64,000 nucleotides of DNA from Helicobacter pylori oki112 (GCF_000600085.1 NZ_CP006821.1:1364001-1428000); one strand, 5' to 3'. Shown: positions 38,962-49,511, numbered from the stretch's first letter. Made by a program: numbers and translations. Notes: generated by a model not told the origin, from the letters alone.

Positions 38962-39549
38962 GAGTTTGGGATTGAAGATGTGGTTTTTAAGCGTGAAGCT
39001 ATGCCGATGAAAAGGCGTAGCCCCTAGCTTAATCATCGCTTCTATATGCTGTTTAGTCCCATACCCGCAATTCTTGTCCCAGCCGTATTCCTTAAACAAA
39101 GCGTGCAATTGCCGCATTTCTCTGTCCTTAAAGGCTTTCGCCAAAACAGACGCCATAGCGATTTGAGCGATCTTTTCATCGCCCTTGATGATGGTTTGTA
39201 TATTGGGGTAGCGTTTATTCAAGCCAAACGCCGTGTTGCCATCTATTTTTATTCCATTAGCTAAAGAGCGACCATTTTCTAAAATTTCTTGCACAGCGAG
39301 TCTCAAACACGCCCCTAAACCCAAGTTATCAATTTCATTCGCGCTTTTTTTAACCACGAAAAACTTCACCTCATCATGCGTTTTGATTTTATCTTCCAAG
39401 AAAAAGCGTTTTTTTGGGCTGAGCTTCTTGCTGTCCTTAAGACCCATTTTCAAAAACTCTAAGGCTGTTTTTTCACTGCACACCACCCCAGCCACAAAAA
39501 GCGACCCGGCCAAACACCCCCTCCCCGCCTCATCAATGCCTAGAGTCAT
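38935..39549 (-). CDS. rnhB: Ribonuclease HII
   Basis: A 204-residue enzyme that nicks RNA in RNA-DNA hybrids, including single misincorporated ribonucleotides. The catalytic Asp5 and Glu6 ([12 protein letters not shown]), the [10 protein letters not shown] motif and the later [18 protein letters not shown] with its Asp are intact. Its ATG overlaps the TGA of the upstream SIR2-STAND gene (ATGA), so its translation probably depends on that gene in this strain. Confidence 0.97.
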   Translation of the reverse strand: MTLGIDEAGRGCLAGSLFVAGVVCSEKTALEFLKMGLKDSKKLSPKKRFFLEDKIKTHDEVKFFVVKKSANEIDNLGLGACLRLAVQEILENGRSLANGIKIDGNTAFGLNKRYPNIQTIIKGDEKIAQIAMASVLAKAFKDREMRQLHALFKEYGWDKNCGYGTKQHIEAMIKLGATPFHRHSFTLKNHIFNPKLLDVEQRLI

Positions 39550-42185
39550 TTGCTTGATAAATTTTTTGAGAGATTAGGTTTTTCAAGATTAGGCAAATAC
39601 TTTTCAAATACTTTCTCGCACCCCCTAATAACTTTTTGTTTATACCATGAACCTTGCCCACAAAAACTACAAAACTTTTCATGATGATCCGCCAAAACTT
39701 TCTGAATAACTTCTTGCTTATTTTTTTCAAAAAGCAAAAAATGTTTTTCTAAAAATTCCCAAAAACTTTCAATAATGCTGTATTTATATTCATCTTCTTT
39801 TCTACGCTCTCCTAGTAACTCAACAGCTTGTTTGAAAAACCTAAACGCATCCTCTTTGTCTTCAGCATTAGTTCCTTGATAGATGTATAAGCGAGCTTGC
39901 TGATTATCAATATAATCCACATTATAGAGCCTATTTTTTTGCTTCGCCTTACCATATGCTTGATTCAAATAGTCTTGTGCCTCTTTAAACTTGCCTATTG
40001 GCATATGGCACATTGCATATTGCAACCAAAACTGAGGATCCTCCGCAAGACTTGAAATCTCTCTTTTAGCATCATCATAATAGCTACGCAAAAATCTAAA
40101 TTTCTTATCTTTATCGCTATCTTTTTCTTTACCAAATACACGACTCATAGTGCGATAATTCAATAATTTAAGATAGACTCTATGTTCTTGATTGAATTGG
40201 TAATTTTTCTTTGTATTCCTTGCTCTTTTTAATATCTCAAAAGCATACCTTGTGATCTCATCATACGAAAACATGCGGTGCAAGACAAACAAAGCTAGAA
40301 TACTAGAACCAAAATCGCCATCATTCCATAAATTTAAAGCCCTAAATTGTTTGATGTATTGCGACTTAAATTTTCCTAATCCATCATCTCCTAATAAATG
40401 TGCCAAAAGCGCAATATCTCCACTAGTAATGTTCGCTACACGCAAGAAACAAACAACAAACAATATCTTTTTTATTTGTTTCTCTTTTAAAATATCTTCC
40501 AAATTTTCATTTAGCTTGTTGTGAATATGTTGAGAATTAAAAATATCCAATAAAATAAGCATCATTTCAGCATTGCAATTTCTTTGAAGATACCCTTTTT
40601 GTCTTCTAAAAGATTCTCCACTCAAATCTCTCGACCACAAACCAAGATAACTAATAATCTGTGCAAAAACACCTAGATCCCAATCGCTTAGCTGTCCTAT
40701 TTCTATTAGGGAATCTCCTTGAATAACCTTGTAGTCCTCATCGCCATGCCAATCAACAGCTCTTGTTGCCAATATCAATTTGACACAACGAGTTTCTTTA
40801 ACCTTCTTGGCGATATATCGAGAAATCTCTGGCTGATTCAGATAAGAATCTATAAAAATATAAGCCTTCTCATCTCTATCTTTGAGTTGTCTTAGTAGGG
40901 TATCTATTTCTTCTTTTTGAGAGATAAAATCCCCATGCCTAACAAAATATACTGAGTTGCTACTTTCAACAAGCACTATTGCTAATTGTCTTAAAAATAT
41001 CGTTTTCCCACTCCCTAATTCGCCAAACACCCCTAAAATCCCTACGCTATCTCGTGCTAATTCGCGTTGAGCTTCATCAATTTCTTCTTTTCTAGGAATT
41101 AGTTTAGGAACATAATCTGACTGAATAGGATTTTTCAAGATATTTTTATCCTTTACCCTTTCTGTTATCTTATCTCCTAGAGTGAATCCCTTACCTAAAA
41201 AACTTTTTCTAATCTGATGCCCATTTTTTAAATACCCCAAAACTTCATTTTGTAACCATCCATCTTTAAACTTACCTTGCTCAAAAAATAATTTTAGGTC
41301 ATTGTCTCTAATATTGACATCCAACGAATTAGAAATGATTATTTTTTCCAAATAGTTAAAACCTAAATTAGTATCCTGTGGCCAACATTCTAGAATTTTG
41401 TTTGCAAAAGATTCCACACCAATCCTAAGCAATTTCCCATACCTTTCAAATTTTTTATCACCTATAGGATCTTCATCGTATTTTTTAGAATCTGCAACCA
41501 CAAAAATAACTTCCCCTCGCATATTTCCCATTTCCATAAATAAGATTCTCTCAATAGGCATATCTGCTAGAGAATACCCCATAAACACCACCAAAGCAGA
41601 ATATTGCAGATCTTTTCTAAACTTATTTTCCCACTCCGAAGAATTTGCAAAAACATCACCATTAACATAAGAAGAATGACTCAATTTGAAGGAGTTATCT
41701 AAATGTTTTGGTTCTAATCTATCCACACAGCCATTAATATGCAAACAAAAATTTCTAGATTCACTTGGCAACATACTTTCAAGCGTTAAAATATCAATAT
41801 TTTTACCAACTTGCTTGCCAGCACAATAAATCAAGTCATCGTAATTTGTCGTGTAAATGCTCTTCCATGGCCATCCTACAACAACTTTTTGTTCATCTTT
41901 TGGTTGCTTAACTGCAAAAATATCCTTTAGTTTTTCAACAATTTCTTGACGAGATTTCTCAAGTAGGCAATGTTCAGCCACATCTTTCAGATCTTTTGTC
42001 TCATAATACTTCCTTTCAAATCCACAAAATTCACCTAATTTATCTCTTAGCTGATTACCTAAGGGCAATTCACCATCAAACCCTGTAGCGCCAGCTGAAA
42101 AGCCAGCCCCAAAAAACACTACAGCACCCCCACTCGCAATTTCTCTTGCCCACTTTTTATAATCTTGATCCTTGACCTTAGCCAT
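39546..42185 (-). CDS. SIR2-STAND NTPase, candidate anti-phage defence protein (Avs5/DSR-like)
   Basis: An 879-residue three-part protein. Residues about 15-265 are a SIR2-like NAD-binding domain: [10 protein letters not shown] (26-35), TTNYDD (112-117), HINGCVD (149-155, His149 at the catalytic position) and MGYSLAD (202-208). About 360-580 is a STAND/AAA-like NTPase: [14 protein letters not shown] just before it, Walker A GELGSGKT (388-395), Walker B AYIFIDS (441-447) and a sensor-like LATRAVDW (472-479). About 600-879 is helical with TPR-like units ([17 protein letters not shown], about 731-747) and a CSFC pair (839-842). Known SIR2-STAND defence proteins recognise a phage component with the C-terminus and then deplete NAD. 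The ribosome site AAGG lies in the last codons of fumC. Base composition is visibly more AT-rich than in its neighbours. The defence role is inference. Confidence 0.82.
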   Translation of the reverse strand: MAKVKDQDYKKWAREIASGGAVVFFGAGFSAGATGFDGELPLGNQLRDKLGEFCGFERKYYETKDLKDVAEHCLLEKSRQEIVEKLKDIFAVKQPKDEQKVVVGWPWKSIYTTNYDDLIYCAGKQVGKNIDILTLESMLPSESRNFCLHINGCVDRLEPKHLDNSFKLSHSSYVNGDVFANSSEWENKFRKDLQYSALVVFMGYSLADMPIERILFMEMGNMRGEVIFVVADSKKYDEDPIGDKKFERYGKLLRIGVESFANKILECWPQDTNLGFNYLEKIIISNSLDVNIRDNDLKLFFEQGKFKDGWLQNEVLGYLKNGHQIRKSFLGKGFTLGDKITERVKDKNILKNPIQSDYVPKLIPRKEEIDEAQRELARDSVGILGVFGELGSGKTIFLRQLAIVLVESSNSVYFVRHGDFISQKEEIDTLLRQLKDRDEKAYIFIDSYLNQPEISRYIAKKVKETRCVKLILATRAVDWHGDEDYKVIQGDSLIEIGQLSDWDLGVFAQIISYLGLWSRDLSGESFRRQKGYLQRNCNAEMMLILLDIFNSQHIHNKLNENLEDILKEKQIKKILFVVCFLRVANITSGDIALLAHLLGDDGLGKFKSQYIKQFRALNLWNDGDFGSSILALFVLHRMFSYDEITRYAFEILKRARNTKKNYQFNQEHRVYLKLLNYRTMSRVFGKEKDSDKDKKFRFLRSYYDDAKREISSLAEDPQFWLQYAMCHMPIGKFKEAQDYLNQAYGKAKQKNRLYNVDYIDNQQARLYIYQGTNAEDKEDAFRFFKQAVELLGERRKEDEYKYSIIESFWEFLEKHFLLFEKNKQEVIQKVLADHHEKFCSFCGQGSWYKQKVIRGCEKVFEKYLPNLEKPNLSKNLSSK

Positions 42186-42188
42186 GTT

Positions 42189-43580
42189 TCAAGCCTTAGG
42201 CCCGATCATCTTTTCAGGAACTACGAATTTGTCAAAATCTTCAGCGCTCAAGAGCTTCAATTCCACTGCGCTTTCTTTTAAAGAAATGCCTTTTTTGTGG
42301 GCGTTTTTAGCGATTTTAGCGGCGTTTTCATAGCCTACATGCGGGTTTAGGGCGGTTACTAGCATTAAAGAATGGTGTAAGTAATAATCAATCTTTTCTT
42401 TATTAGGCTCAATGCCGCTCGCGCAATGGGTATTAAAACTTTCCATGCTATCGCTTAAGAGCCTCAAACTTTGCAAGAAATTATAAATGATTACCGGTTT
42501 AAACACATTCAATTCAAAATTACCCTGACTGGCCGCAATGCCAATAGCGGTATCATTCCCCATCACTTGCACGGCCACCATGGTCATCGCTTCGCATTGC
42601 GTGGGATTGACTTTACCGGGCATAATAGAACTGCCCGGCTCGTTTTCAGGGATATTAAGCTCGCCCAGACCACAGCGTGGCCCGCTCGCAAGCCATCTAA
42701 TATCGTTAGCGATCTTCATTAAATTCGCCGCTAAAGCCTTAAAAGCCCCATGCGTATAAGCGATAGCGTCATGGCTAGTGAGCGCATGGAATTTATTGGG
42801 CGCAGAAATGAATTTCACGCCGCTAAACTGGCTCAATTCTTCAGCCACTTTTTGGCTCAATTCTTTATGAGCGTTTAGCCCTGTGCCTACGGCCGTCCCG
42901 CCTATGGCTAATTCTCTTAAATGTTCCAAACTCTCTAAAATTTGTTGTTTAGAATGCTCTAACATGCTCGCATAACCGCTAAATTCTTGCCCCAAAGTTA
43001 AAGGCGTAGCGTCTTGCAAATGCGTGCGCCCGATTTTGACAATCTCTTTAAATTGTTGGCTTTTGTCTTTAAAGGTCTTTAACAAATTCTCTAAACTGGG
43101 CAGTAACTTATGCGTGATTTCTAGCACGCTCACAATGTGCATTGCGGTAGGGAAAGTGTCGTTGGAGCTTTGAGACATGTTCACATCATCGTTAGGGTGG
43201 ATGAGTTTTTTCTCCCTGAAATTACCCCCTAAAATTTCTGTAGCCTTATTAGCAATGACTTCATTGAGATTCATATTCGTTTGAGTCCCGCTCCCTGTTT
43301 GCCATATCGCTAGGGGAAACTCGCCGCACAGCTCACCCTTTAAAATGCAATCGCACGCCTTGATAATGGCTTGGGATTTTTCCAAGCTTAATTTCCCTAA
43401 CTTGTGATTGACAACCGCCAGACTCCTTTTGAGTTTGGCAAACGCGCCAATGAGTTCTTTAGGCATTTTTTCAGTGCCGATCTTAAAGTTTTCAAGACTG
43501 CGTTGCGTTTGAGCCCCCCAGTATTGGCTATCATCTACTTTGATTTCGCCCATCGTGTCATGTTCGATTCTAAATTGCAT
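42189..43580 (-). CDS. fumC: Fumarate hydratase, class II
   Basis: A 463-residue enzyme that interconverts fumarate and malate. The superfamily signature [17 protein letters not shown] (about 318-334), [10 protein letters not shown] (with the active-site His) and [20 protein letters not shown] are all present. The length is normal. The SIR2-STAND gene starts 3 bases after its stop. A 174-base divergent gap separates it from crdA. Confidence 0.98.
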   Translation of the reverse strand: MQFRIEHDTMGEIKVDDSQYWGAQTQRSLENFKIGTEKMPKELIGAFAKLKRSLAVVNHKLGKLSLEKSQAIIKACDCILKGELCGEFPLAIWQTGSGTQTNMNLNEVIANKATEILGGNFREKKLIHPNDDVNMSQSSNDTFPTAMHIVSVLEITHKLLPSLENLLKTFKDKSQQFKEIVKIGRTHLQDATPLTLGQEFSGYASMLEHSKQQILESLEHLRELAIGGTAVGTGLNAHKELSQKVAEELSQFSGVKFISAPNKFHALTSHDAIAYTHGAFKALAANLMKIANDIRWLASGPRCGLGELNIPENEPGSSIMPGKVNPTQCEAMTMVAVQVMGNDTAIGIAASQGNFELNVFKPVIIYNFLQSLRLLSDSMESFNTHCASGIEPNKEKIDYYLHHSLMLVTALNPHVGYENAAKIAKNAHKKGISLKESAVELKLLSAEDFDKFVVPEKMIGPKA

Positions 43581-43713
43581 ACTAATCCTTTGAAATTTGA
43601 TTTTAAAACCTTAAAAAAATAGCATAAACTCTTATACCTTCTACTTAAAACCCCCATTTTTTTAAAAACCATTTCCACAATTTTTACACAAAAGAGGGTT
43701 ATCATTCATCCGC

Positions 43714-43731
43714 AACAAGAATTTTCTTGTT
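43714..43731. promoter_or_regulatory. Palindrome in the fumC-crdA divergent gap
   Basis: AACAAGAA (43714-43721) and TTCTTGTT (43724-43731) form a perfect inverted repeat with a 2-base centre, 24 bases before the crdA ATG. Its position suits an operator. crdA is known to be copper-induced through the CrdRS two-component system, but I cannot say this is the CrdR site. Confidence 0.4.
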
Positions 43732-43754
43732 ATCTTAATTTAAAGGTCAAAACG

Positions 43755-44132
43755 ATGAAAAAGTTAGCCGCTTTATTTTTAGTAAGCGTGTTGGGGGTTA
43801 TGAGTTTGAACGCATGGGAGCAAACCCTAAAAGCCAACGACTTAGAAGTGAAAATCAAATCCGTGGGTAACCCCATTAAAGGCGATAACACTTTTGTGCT
43901 TAGCCCCACTTTAAAAGGTAAGGCTTTAGAAAAAGCTATCGTTAGGGTGCAGTTTATGATGCCTGAAATGCCCGGCATGCCAGCGATGAAAGAAATGGCG
44001 CAAGTGAGTGAAAAAAACGGCCTTTATGAAGCGAAAACCAATCTTTCTATGAATGGGACATGGCAGGTTAGGGTGGATATTAAATCTAAAGAGGGCCAAG
44101 TTTATCGCGCTAAAACAAGCCTGGATTTATAA
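43755..44132 (+). CDS. crdA: Secreted copper-resistance protein CrdA
   Basis: 125 residues. A signal peptide (about 1-20, ending LNA) is followed by a FixH/YtkA-like beta sandwich. A Met-rich loop, MMPEMPGMPAMKEM (about 68-81), is well suited to bind Cu(I). It is the first gene of a copper-export operon and lies 4 bases before crdB. The name follows the H. pylori copper resistance determinant; binding is inferred from the Met motif. Confidence 0.93.
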   Translation: MKKLAALFLVSVLGVMSLNAWEQTLKANDLEVKIKSVGNPIKGDNTFVLSPTLKGKALEKAIVRVQFMMPEMPGMPAMKEMAQVSEKNGLYEAKTNLSMNGTWQVRVDIKSKEGQVYRAKTSLDL

Positions 44133-44136
44133 GAGC

Positions 44137-45375
44137 ATGCTATCTTTTATAAGCGCGTTTGATAAAAGGGGCGTTTCAATACGCCTTTTAACAGCCTTGT
44201 TACTGCTTTTTAGTTTGGGTTTGGCTAAAGATTTAGAGATCCAATCTTTTGTAACTAAATACCTTTCTAAAAATCAAAAAATACAAGCCTTACAAGAGCA
44301 AATTGACGCTTTAAGTTCTCAAGAAAAAGCCGTTAGCAAGTGGGATAACCCTATTTTGTATTTAGGCTATAACAACGCTAATGTGAGCGATTTTTTCAGG
44401 CTGGATAGCACCTTAATGCAAAACATGAGCGTGGGTTTATCTCAAAAAGTGGATTTAAATGGTAAAAAACTCACGCAGTCTCAAATGATTAATTTAGAAA
44501 AGCAAAAAAAGATATTAGAGCTTAAAAAAACCAAGCAGCAATTAGTGATTAGTTTAATGATAAGCGGCATTGAAAATTATAAAAACCAACAAGAAATAGA
44601 GCTTTTAAACACAGCGATTAAAAATTTAGAAAACACCCTTTATCAAGCCAACCATTCCAGTTCGCCCAATTTAATAGCGATCGCCAAGCTAGAAATTTTA
44701 AAATCGCAATTAGAAATCAAAAAAAACAATTTAGAAGAAGCGCTCTCTAGCAGCCATTATTCCATGGGTGAATTGACTTTTAAAGAAAACGAGCTTTTAA
44801 GCATTGCCCCTAAAAATTTTGAATTCAATAAGGAGCAAGAGTTATATAACATTAGTGCCACTAATTACGATATTGCGATCGCTAGGCTTGATGAAGAGAA
44901 ATCGCAAAAAGACATCACTTTGGCTAAAAAAAGCTTTTTAGAAGATGTGAATGTTACCGGGGTGTATTATTTCCGCTCCAAACAATACTATAACTACGAC
45001 ATGTTTAGCGTCGCTTTGTCCATCCCCTTACCTCTTTATGGCAAGCAAGCCAAATTAGTGGAGCAAAAGAAAAAAGAAAGCTTGGTGTTTAAAAGCGAAG
45101 TGGAAAACACCAAAAACAAAACGCACCACCTGGCCCTAAAACTCCTTAAAAAATTAGAAACCTTGCAAAAAAACCTAGAATCGATCAATAAAATCATCAA
45201 GCAAAATGAAAAAATCGCGCAAATTTATGCGCTTGATTTGAAATCTAATGGCGATTACAACGCTTATTACAACGCTTTTAATGACAAAATCACAACTCAA
45301 ATCACCCAGCTTGAAACCTTAAGCGCTCTCAATAGCGCTTATTTGTCTTTACAAAACCTTAAAGGATTAGAATGA
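44137..45375 (+). CDS. crdB: Outer-membrane efflux protein CrdB (TolC family)
   Basis: A 412-residue TolC-like protein. A hydrophobic export segment (about residues 12-30) is followed by long coiled-coil helices and SVGLSQKVDLNGKKLTQSQMI and SVALSIPLPLYGKQAKLVEQKK, the paired strand-helix repeats of the family. I chose the ATG at 44137; an earlier in-frame start lies inside crdA. It forms the outer-membrane duct for the CzcB-CzcA pump. It overlaps czcB by 4 bases. Confidence 0.93.
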   Translation: MLSFISAFDKRGVSIRLLTALLLLFSLGLAKDLEIQSFVTKYLSKNQKIQALQEQIDALSSQEKAVSKWDNPILYLGYNNANVSDFFRLDSTLMQNMSVGLSQKVDLNGKKLTQSQMINLEKQKKILELKKTKQQLVISLMISGIENYKNQQEIELLNTAIKNLENTLYQANHSSSPNLIAIAKLEILKSQLEIKKNNLEEALSSSHYSMGELTFKENELLSIAPKNFEFNKEQELYNISATNYDIAIARLDEEKSQKDITLAKKSFLEDVNVTGVYYFRSKQYYNYDMFSVALSIPLPLYGKQAKLVEQKKKESLVFKSEVENTKNKTHHLALKLLKKLETLQKNLESINKIIKQNEKIAQIYALDLKSNGDYNAYYNAFNDKITTQITQLETLSALNSAYLSLQNLKGLE

Positions 45376-46397
45376 AACGGATTTTATTTTTAGCCTTGAT
45401 TTTATTTTTTAGCCCCTTATTCGCTAACGCTCAAAAAACTCAAGAAACTAAAGAAACTAAAGAAACTAAAGAAGCTAAAAGCCAAACCCGTTTTAATATT
45501 TCCACCACTAAGGTCATAGAAAAAGAATTTTCTCAAAGCCGGCGCTATTACGCGCTTTTAGAGCCTAATGAAGCGCTGATTTTTTCTCAAACCCTGCGTT
45601 TTGATGGCTATGTGGAAAAGCTTTATGCGAATAAAACCTATACCCCCATTAAAAAGGGCGATAGGTTGTTGAGCGTGTATTCCCCTGAATTAGTGAGCGC
45701 TCAAAGCGAATTGCTATCATCATTGAAATTCAACCAACAAGTGGGAGCGATTAAAGAAAAATTAAAACTATTAGGGTTAGAAAACTCCAGCATTGAAAAA
45801 ATCATCAGCACTCATCAAGTTCAAAATGAAATGACTATTTACTCTCACTTCAACGGCATTATTTTTAAAAAAAGCACGGATCTCAATGAGGGGAGTTTCA
45901 TTAAAAAAGGGCAAGAGTTGTTTCAAATCATAGATTTAAGCCAATTGTGGGCGCTTGTTAAAGTCAATCAAGAGGATTTAGAATTTTTAAAAAACACGCA
46001 TCAAGCGATCTTGTTCGTAGAAGGGATTAAAGGCAAGCAAGAAATCACGCTTGAAAACATCAACCCCATCATAAATGCGCAAGATAAAATGCTAGAAGCG
46101 CGCTTCAATGTGCCTAATGTTAAACAGCTTTATTACCCTAACATGTTCGCTCAAGTAGAAATCTTTCAAAAACCACAAAAAATGAAGATTTTGCCTAAAG
46201 AAGCGGTTTTGATTAAGGGGGGGAAAGCTATCGTGTTCAAAAAAGACGATTTTGGCTTAAGCCCGTTAGAAATTAAAGCCGTCCGCTTGAGCGATGGGAG
46301 TTATGAAATTTTAGAGGGTTTAGAAGCGGGCGAAGAAGTCGCTAATAACGCTTTATTCGTTCTAGACGCTGACGCTCAAAACAATGGGGATTATTGA
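45372..46397 (+). CDS. czcB: Membrane-fusion protein of metal RND efflux pump
   Basis: A 341-residue periplasmic adaptor. A signal peptide (about 1-20) leads to a short low-complexity TKETKETKEAK stretch encoded by a 9-base repeat at 45444-45479. The barrel-sandwich (FDGYVEKLYANKTYTPIKKGDRLLSVYSPEL), an alpha-hairpin and the MTIYSHFNGIIFKKSTDLNEGSFIKKGQELFQI half are typical HlyD/CusB features. It links CzcA to CrdB. It ends one base before czcA. Confidence 0.93.
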   Translation: MKRILFLALILFFSPLFANAQKTQETKETKETKEAKSQTRFNISTTKVIEKEFSQSRRYYALLEPNEALIFSQTLRFDGYVEKLYANKTYTPIKKGDRLLSVYSPELVSAQSELLSSLKFNQQVGAIKEKLKLLGLENSSIEKIISTHQVQNEMTIYSHFNGIIFKKSTDLNEGSFIKKGQELFQIIDLSQLWALVKVNQEDLEFLKNTHQAILFVEGIKGKQEITLENINPIINAQDKMLEARFNVPNVKQLYYPNMFAQVEIFQKPQKMKILPKEAVLIKGGKAIVFKKDDFGLSPLEIKAVRLSDGSYEILEGLEAGEEVANNALFVLDADAQNNGDY

Positions 46398-49300
46398 ATG
46401 ATAGAAAAAATCATTGATTTAAGCGTTAAAAACAAACTCCTTACCACTCTAGTCACTCTACTCATTTTTTTAGCCTCTTTGTGGGCGATAAAAAGCGTCC
46501 GTTTAGACGCTTTGCCGGATTTAAGCCCCGCTCAAGTGGTCGTGCAAATCACTTACCCCAATCAAAGCCCTAAAATCGTGCAAGAGCAGGTTACTTACCC
46601 GCTAGTTTCTACTTTCATGAGCATCGCTAACATTGACACGGTTAGGGGGATTTCTAGTTATGAAAGCGGCCTAATTTACATCATTTTTAAAGACGGCGTC
46701 AATTTGTATTGGGCTAGAGATAGGGTTTTAGAGCAATTAAACCGAGTAGGCAATTTGCCTAAGGACGCTAAAGTGGAAATAGGGAGCGATTCCACTTCTA
46801 TTGGCTGGGCGTATCAATACGCTCTATCTAGCGATAGCAAGAATTTAAGCGATCTGAAAGTCTTGCAAGATTTCTATTACCGCTACGCGCTTTTGGGGGT
46901 TGATGGGGTGAGTGAGGTTGCAAGCGTGGGGGGCTTTGTGAAGGATTATGAAGTAACGCTTCAAAACGATTCTTTGATCCGTTATAACTTGAGTTTAGAG
47001 CAAGTCGCTAACGCGATTAAAAATTCCAATAACGATACCGGTGGAGGGGTTATTTTAGAAAACGGGTTTGAAAAAATCATAAGATCGCATGGCTATATCC
47101 AATCTTTGAAGGATTTAGAAGAAATTGTGATCAAAAAAGAAGGGGCTATCCCTTTAAAAATCAAAGATATAGCCAGCGTTAGGCTAGTGCCAAAACCACG
47201 CAGAGGGGCGGCCAATCTCAATGGCGATAAGGAAGTGGTGGGGGGGATTGTGATGGTGCGCTATCACGCTGACACTTGTAAGGTGCTTAAAGCCATTAAA
47301 GAAAAAATCGCCACCTTACAAGCGAGTAATCCTGATGTGAAAATCACCAGCGTGTATGACAGGAGCGAATTGATTGAAAAAGGCATTGACAATTTAATCC
47401 ACACGCTCATAGAAGAAAGCATCATTGTGCTAGTCATTATTGCGATTTTTTTATTGCATTTCAGGAGCGCTTTAGTGGTGATTATCACTCTGCCTTTAAG
47501 CGTGTGCATTAGTTTCTTGCTCATGCGTTATTTCAATATTGAAGCGAGTATTATGAGTTTAGGGGGCATTGCGATCGCTATAGGGGCGATGGTGGATGCG
47601 GCTATTGTGATGGTAGAAAACGCGCACAAGCATCTGCAACACATTGATACAAAAGACAACGCTCAAAGAATTAATGCCATCATGCAAGGGGTTAAGCATG
47701 TGGGAGGCGCGATATTTTTTGCTTTAATGATTATCGTGGTTTCTTTCTTGCCAATTTTTGCACTCACCGGTCAAGAAGAAAAGCTTTTTGCCCCTTTAGC
47801 TTACACCAAAACCTTTGCCATGCTAGTAGGAGCCTTGCTTTCTATCACCATGGTCCCTATTTTAATGGTATGGCTCATTAAAGGGCGGATTTTAGAAGAG
47901 TCTAAAAACCCTATTAACGCTTTTTTCATGAAAATTTATGGCGTGAGCTTGAATGTTGTGCTTAAGTTCAGATACGCTTTTTTAATAGCGAGCGTTGTGG
48001 GTTTAGGGGGCTTGTATGTAGCGTATCAAAAACTCAACTGGGAATTTATCCCCCAAATCAATGAAGGGGTAGTGATGTATATGCCTGTAACCATTAATGG
48101 CGTGGGCATTGATACTGCTTTAGAATATTTGAAAAAAAGCAATAGCGCTATCAAGCGGTTGGATTTTGTCAAACAAGTTTTTGGTAAAGTGGGGCGCGCT
48201 AACACCAGCACCGATGCCGCCGGTTTAGGAATGATAGAAACCTACATTGAATTAAAGCCACAAAACGAATGGAAAGAAAAGCTCAGTTACAAAGAAGTTA
48301 GGGACAAATTAGAAAAAACCTTACAATTAAAAGGCTTAACCAATTCATGGACTTACCCCATTCGTGGGAGGACGGACATGCTCTTAACCGGCATTAGAAC
48401 GCCCCTAGGCATCAAGCTCTATGGTAACGATACGGACAAATTACAAGAATTAGCGATCCTTATGGAGCAACAGCTCAAAACCCTAAAAGAGAGTTTATCC
48501 GTCTTTGCTGAGCGATCCAATAACGGCTACTACATCACGCTGGATTTGAACGATGAAAATCTGGCTCGTTATGGCATCAATAAAAACGCCGTGCTAGATG
48601 CGATTAAATTCGCTCTGGGCGGAGCCACGCTCACTACCATGATTAAGGGCGTAGAAAGCTACCCCATTTCTTTACGATTAGAAGACACAGAAAGAAACAC
48701 CATTGAAAAATTAAAAAACCTCTACATCAAAACCGCTTACAATTACATGCCCTTAAGGGAATTAGCCCGCATCTATTACGACAACTCGCCGGCGGTGTTA
48801 AAGAGCGAAAAGGGCTTGAACGTGAATTTTATTTATATTGTGCCGCAAAATGGTATCAGCTCTGATACTTACAGGCAACTGGCTCAAAAAGCGCTAGAAA
48901 AAATCAAATTGCCTAACGGGTATTATTATGAATTTAGCGGTGAGAGCCAGTATTTAGAAGAAGCGTTTAAAACCTTACAATACATCGTGCCGGTGAGCGT
49001 GTTTATCATTTTTATTTTAATTGTCTTTGCTTTGAAGAATCTCACTAATTCCTTACTATGCTTTTTCACTCTGCCTTTTGCGTTTTTGGGGGGGTTAATT
49101 TTTATGAATATCATGGGCTTTAACATGAGCGTGGCGGCGTTAGTGGGCTTTTTAGCCCTTTTAGGGGTAGCGAGCGAAACGGCTATTGTGATGATTATTT
49201 ATTTAGAAGACGCGTTTCAAAAATTCATCAAAACCCCTTTAAAAGAGCAAAACAGCACCGCTTTAAAAGAGGCTATCATGCATGGGGCGGTGCTTAGGGT

Positions 49301-49511
49301 AAGGCCCAAGCTTATGACCTTTTTTAGCATTTTAGCTTCACTCATTCCAATCATGTACAGCCATGGCACAGGAAGTGAAATCATGAAATCCATCGCCGCG
49401 CCCATGCTAGGAGGCATGATAAGCAGCGTTATTTTAACGCTTTTTATTATCCCTACGGCGTATTTTGTGATCAAAAACGCTAGGGTTAAAAGCAATCAAA
49501 CATCATTTTAG
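46398..49511 (+). CDS. czcA: Heavy-metal RND efflux transporter (CzcA/CusA family)
   Basis: A 1037-residue inner-membrane proton-driven pump with the two-fold RND plan: twelve helices and two large periplasmic loops. DALPDLSPAQVVVQITYPNQSP (about 35-56) is the heavy-metal RND signature. GGIAIAIGAMVDAAIVMVENAHK (about 389-411) carries the acidic relay residues, and FALGGATLTTMIKGVESYPI lies in the second half. With CrdA, CrdB and CzcB it should export copper across both membranes. The last 4 bases overlap azlD on the other strand. Confidence 0.96.
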   Translation: MIEKIIDLSVKNKLLTTLVTLLIFLASLWAIKSVRLDALPDLSPAQVVVQITYPNQSPKIVQEQVTYPLVSTFMSIANIDTVRGISSYESGLIYIIFKDGVNLYWARDRVLEQLNRVGNLPKDAKVEIGSDSTSIGWAYQYALSSDSKNLSDLKVLQDFYYRYALLGVDGVSEVASVGGFVKDYEVTLQNDSLIRYNLSLEQVANAIKNSNNDTGGGVILENGFEKIIRSHGYIQSLKDLEEIVIKKEGAIPLKIKDIASVRLVPKPRRGAANLNGDKEVVGGIVMVRYHADTCKVLKAIKEKIATLQASNPDVKITSVYDRSELIEKGIDNLIHTLIEESIIVLVIIAIFLLHFRSALVVIITLPLSVCISFLLMRYFNIEASIMSLGGIAIAIGAMVDAAIVMVENAHKHLQHIDTKDNAQRINAIMQGVKHVGGAIFFALMIIVVSFLPIFALTGQEEKLFAPLAYTKTFAMLVGALLSITMVPILMVWLIKGRILEESKNPINAFFMKIYGVSLNVVLKFRYAFLIASVVGLGGLYVAYQKLNWEFIPQINEGVVMYMPVTINGVGIDTALEYLKKSNSAIKRLDFVKQVFGKVGRANTSTDAAGLGMIETYIELKPQNEWKEKLSYKEVRDKLEKTLQLKGLTNSWTYPIRGRTDMLLTGIRTPLGIKLYGNDTDKLQELAILMEQQLKTLKESLSVFAERSNNGYYITLDLNDENLARYGINKNAVLDAIKFALGGATLTTMIKGVESYPISLRLEDTERNTIEKLKNLYIKTAYNYMPLRELARIYYDNSPAVLKSEKGLNVNFIYIVPQNGISSDTYRQLAQKALEKIKLPNGYYYEFSGESQYLEEAFKTLQYIVPVSVFIIFILIVFALKNLTNSLLCFFTLPFAFLGGLIFMNIMGFNMSVAALVGFLALLGVASETAIVMIIYLEDAFQKFIKTPLKEQNSTALKEAIMHGAVLRVRPKLMTFFSILASLIPIMYSHGTGSEIMKSIAAPMLGGMISSVILTLFIIPTAYFVIKNARVKSNQTSF

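Noticed and set aside
39546..42185. Classical sirtuin protein deacetylase
   Set aside because: The SIR2-like part is fused to a STAND NTPase and lacks the Cys4 zinc module in the usual place; the plan fits defence NADases better.
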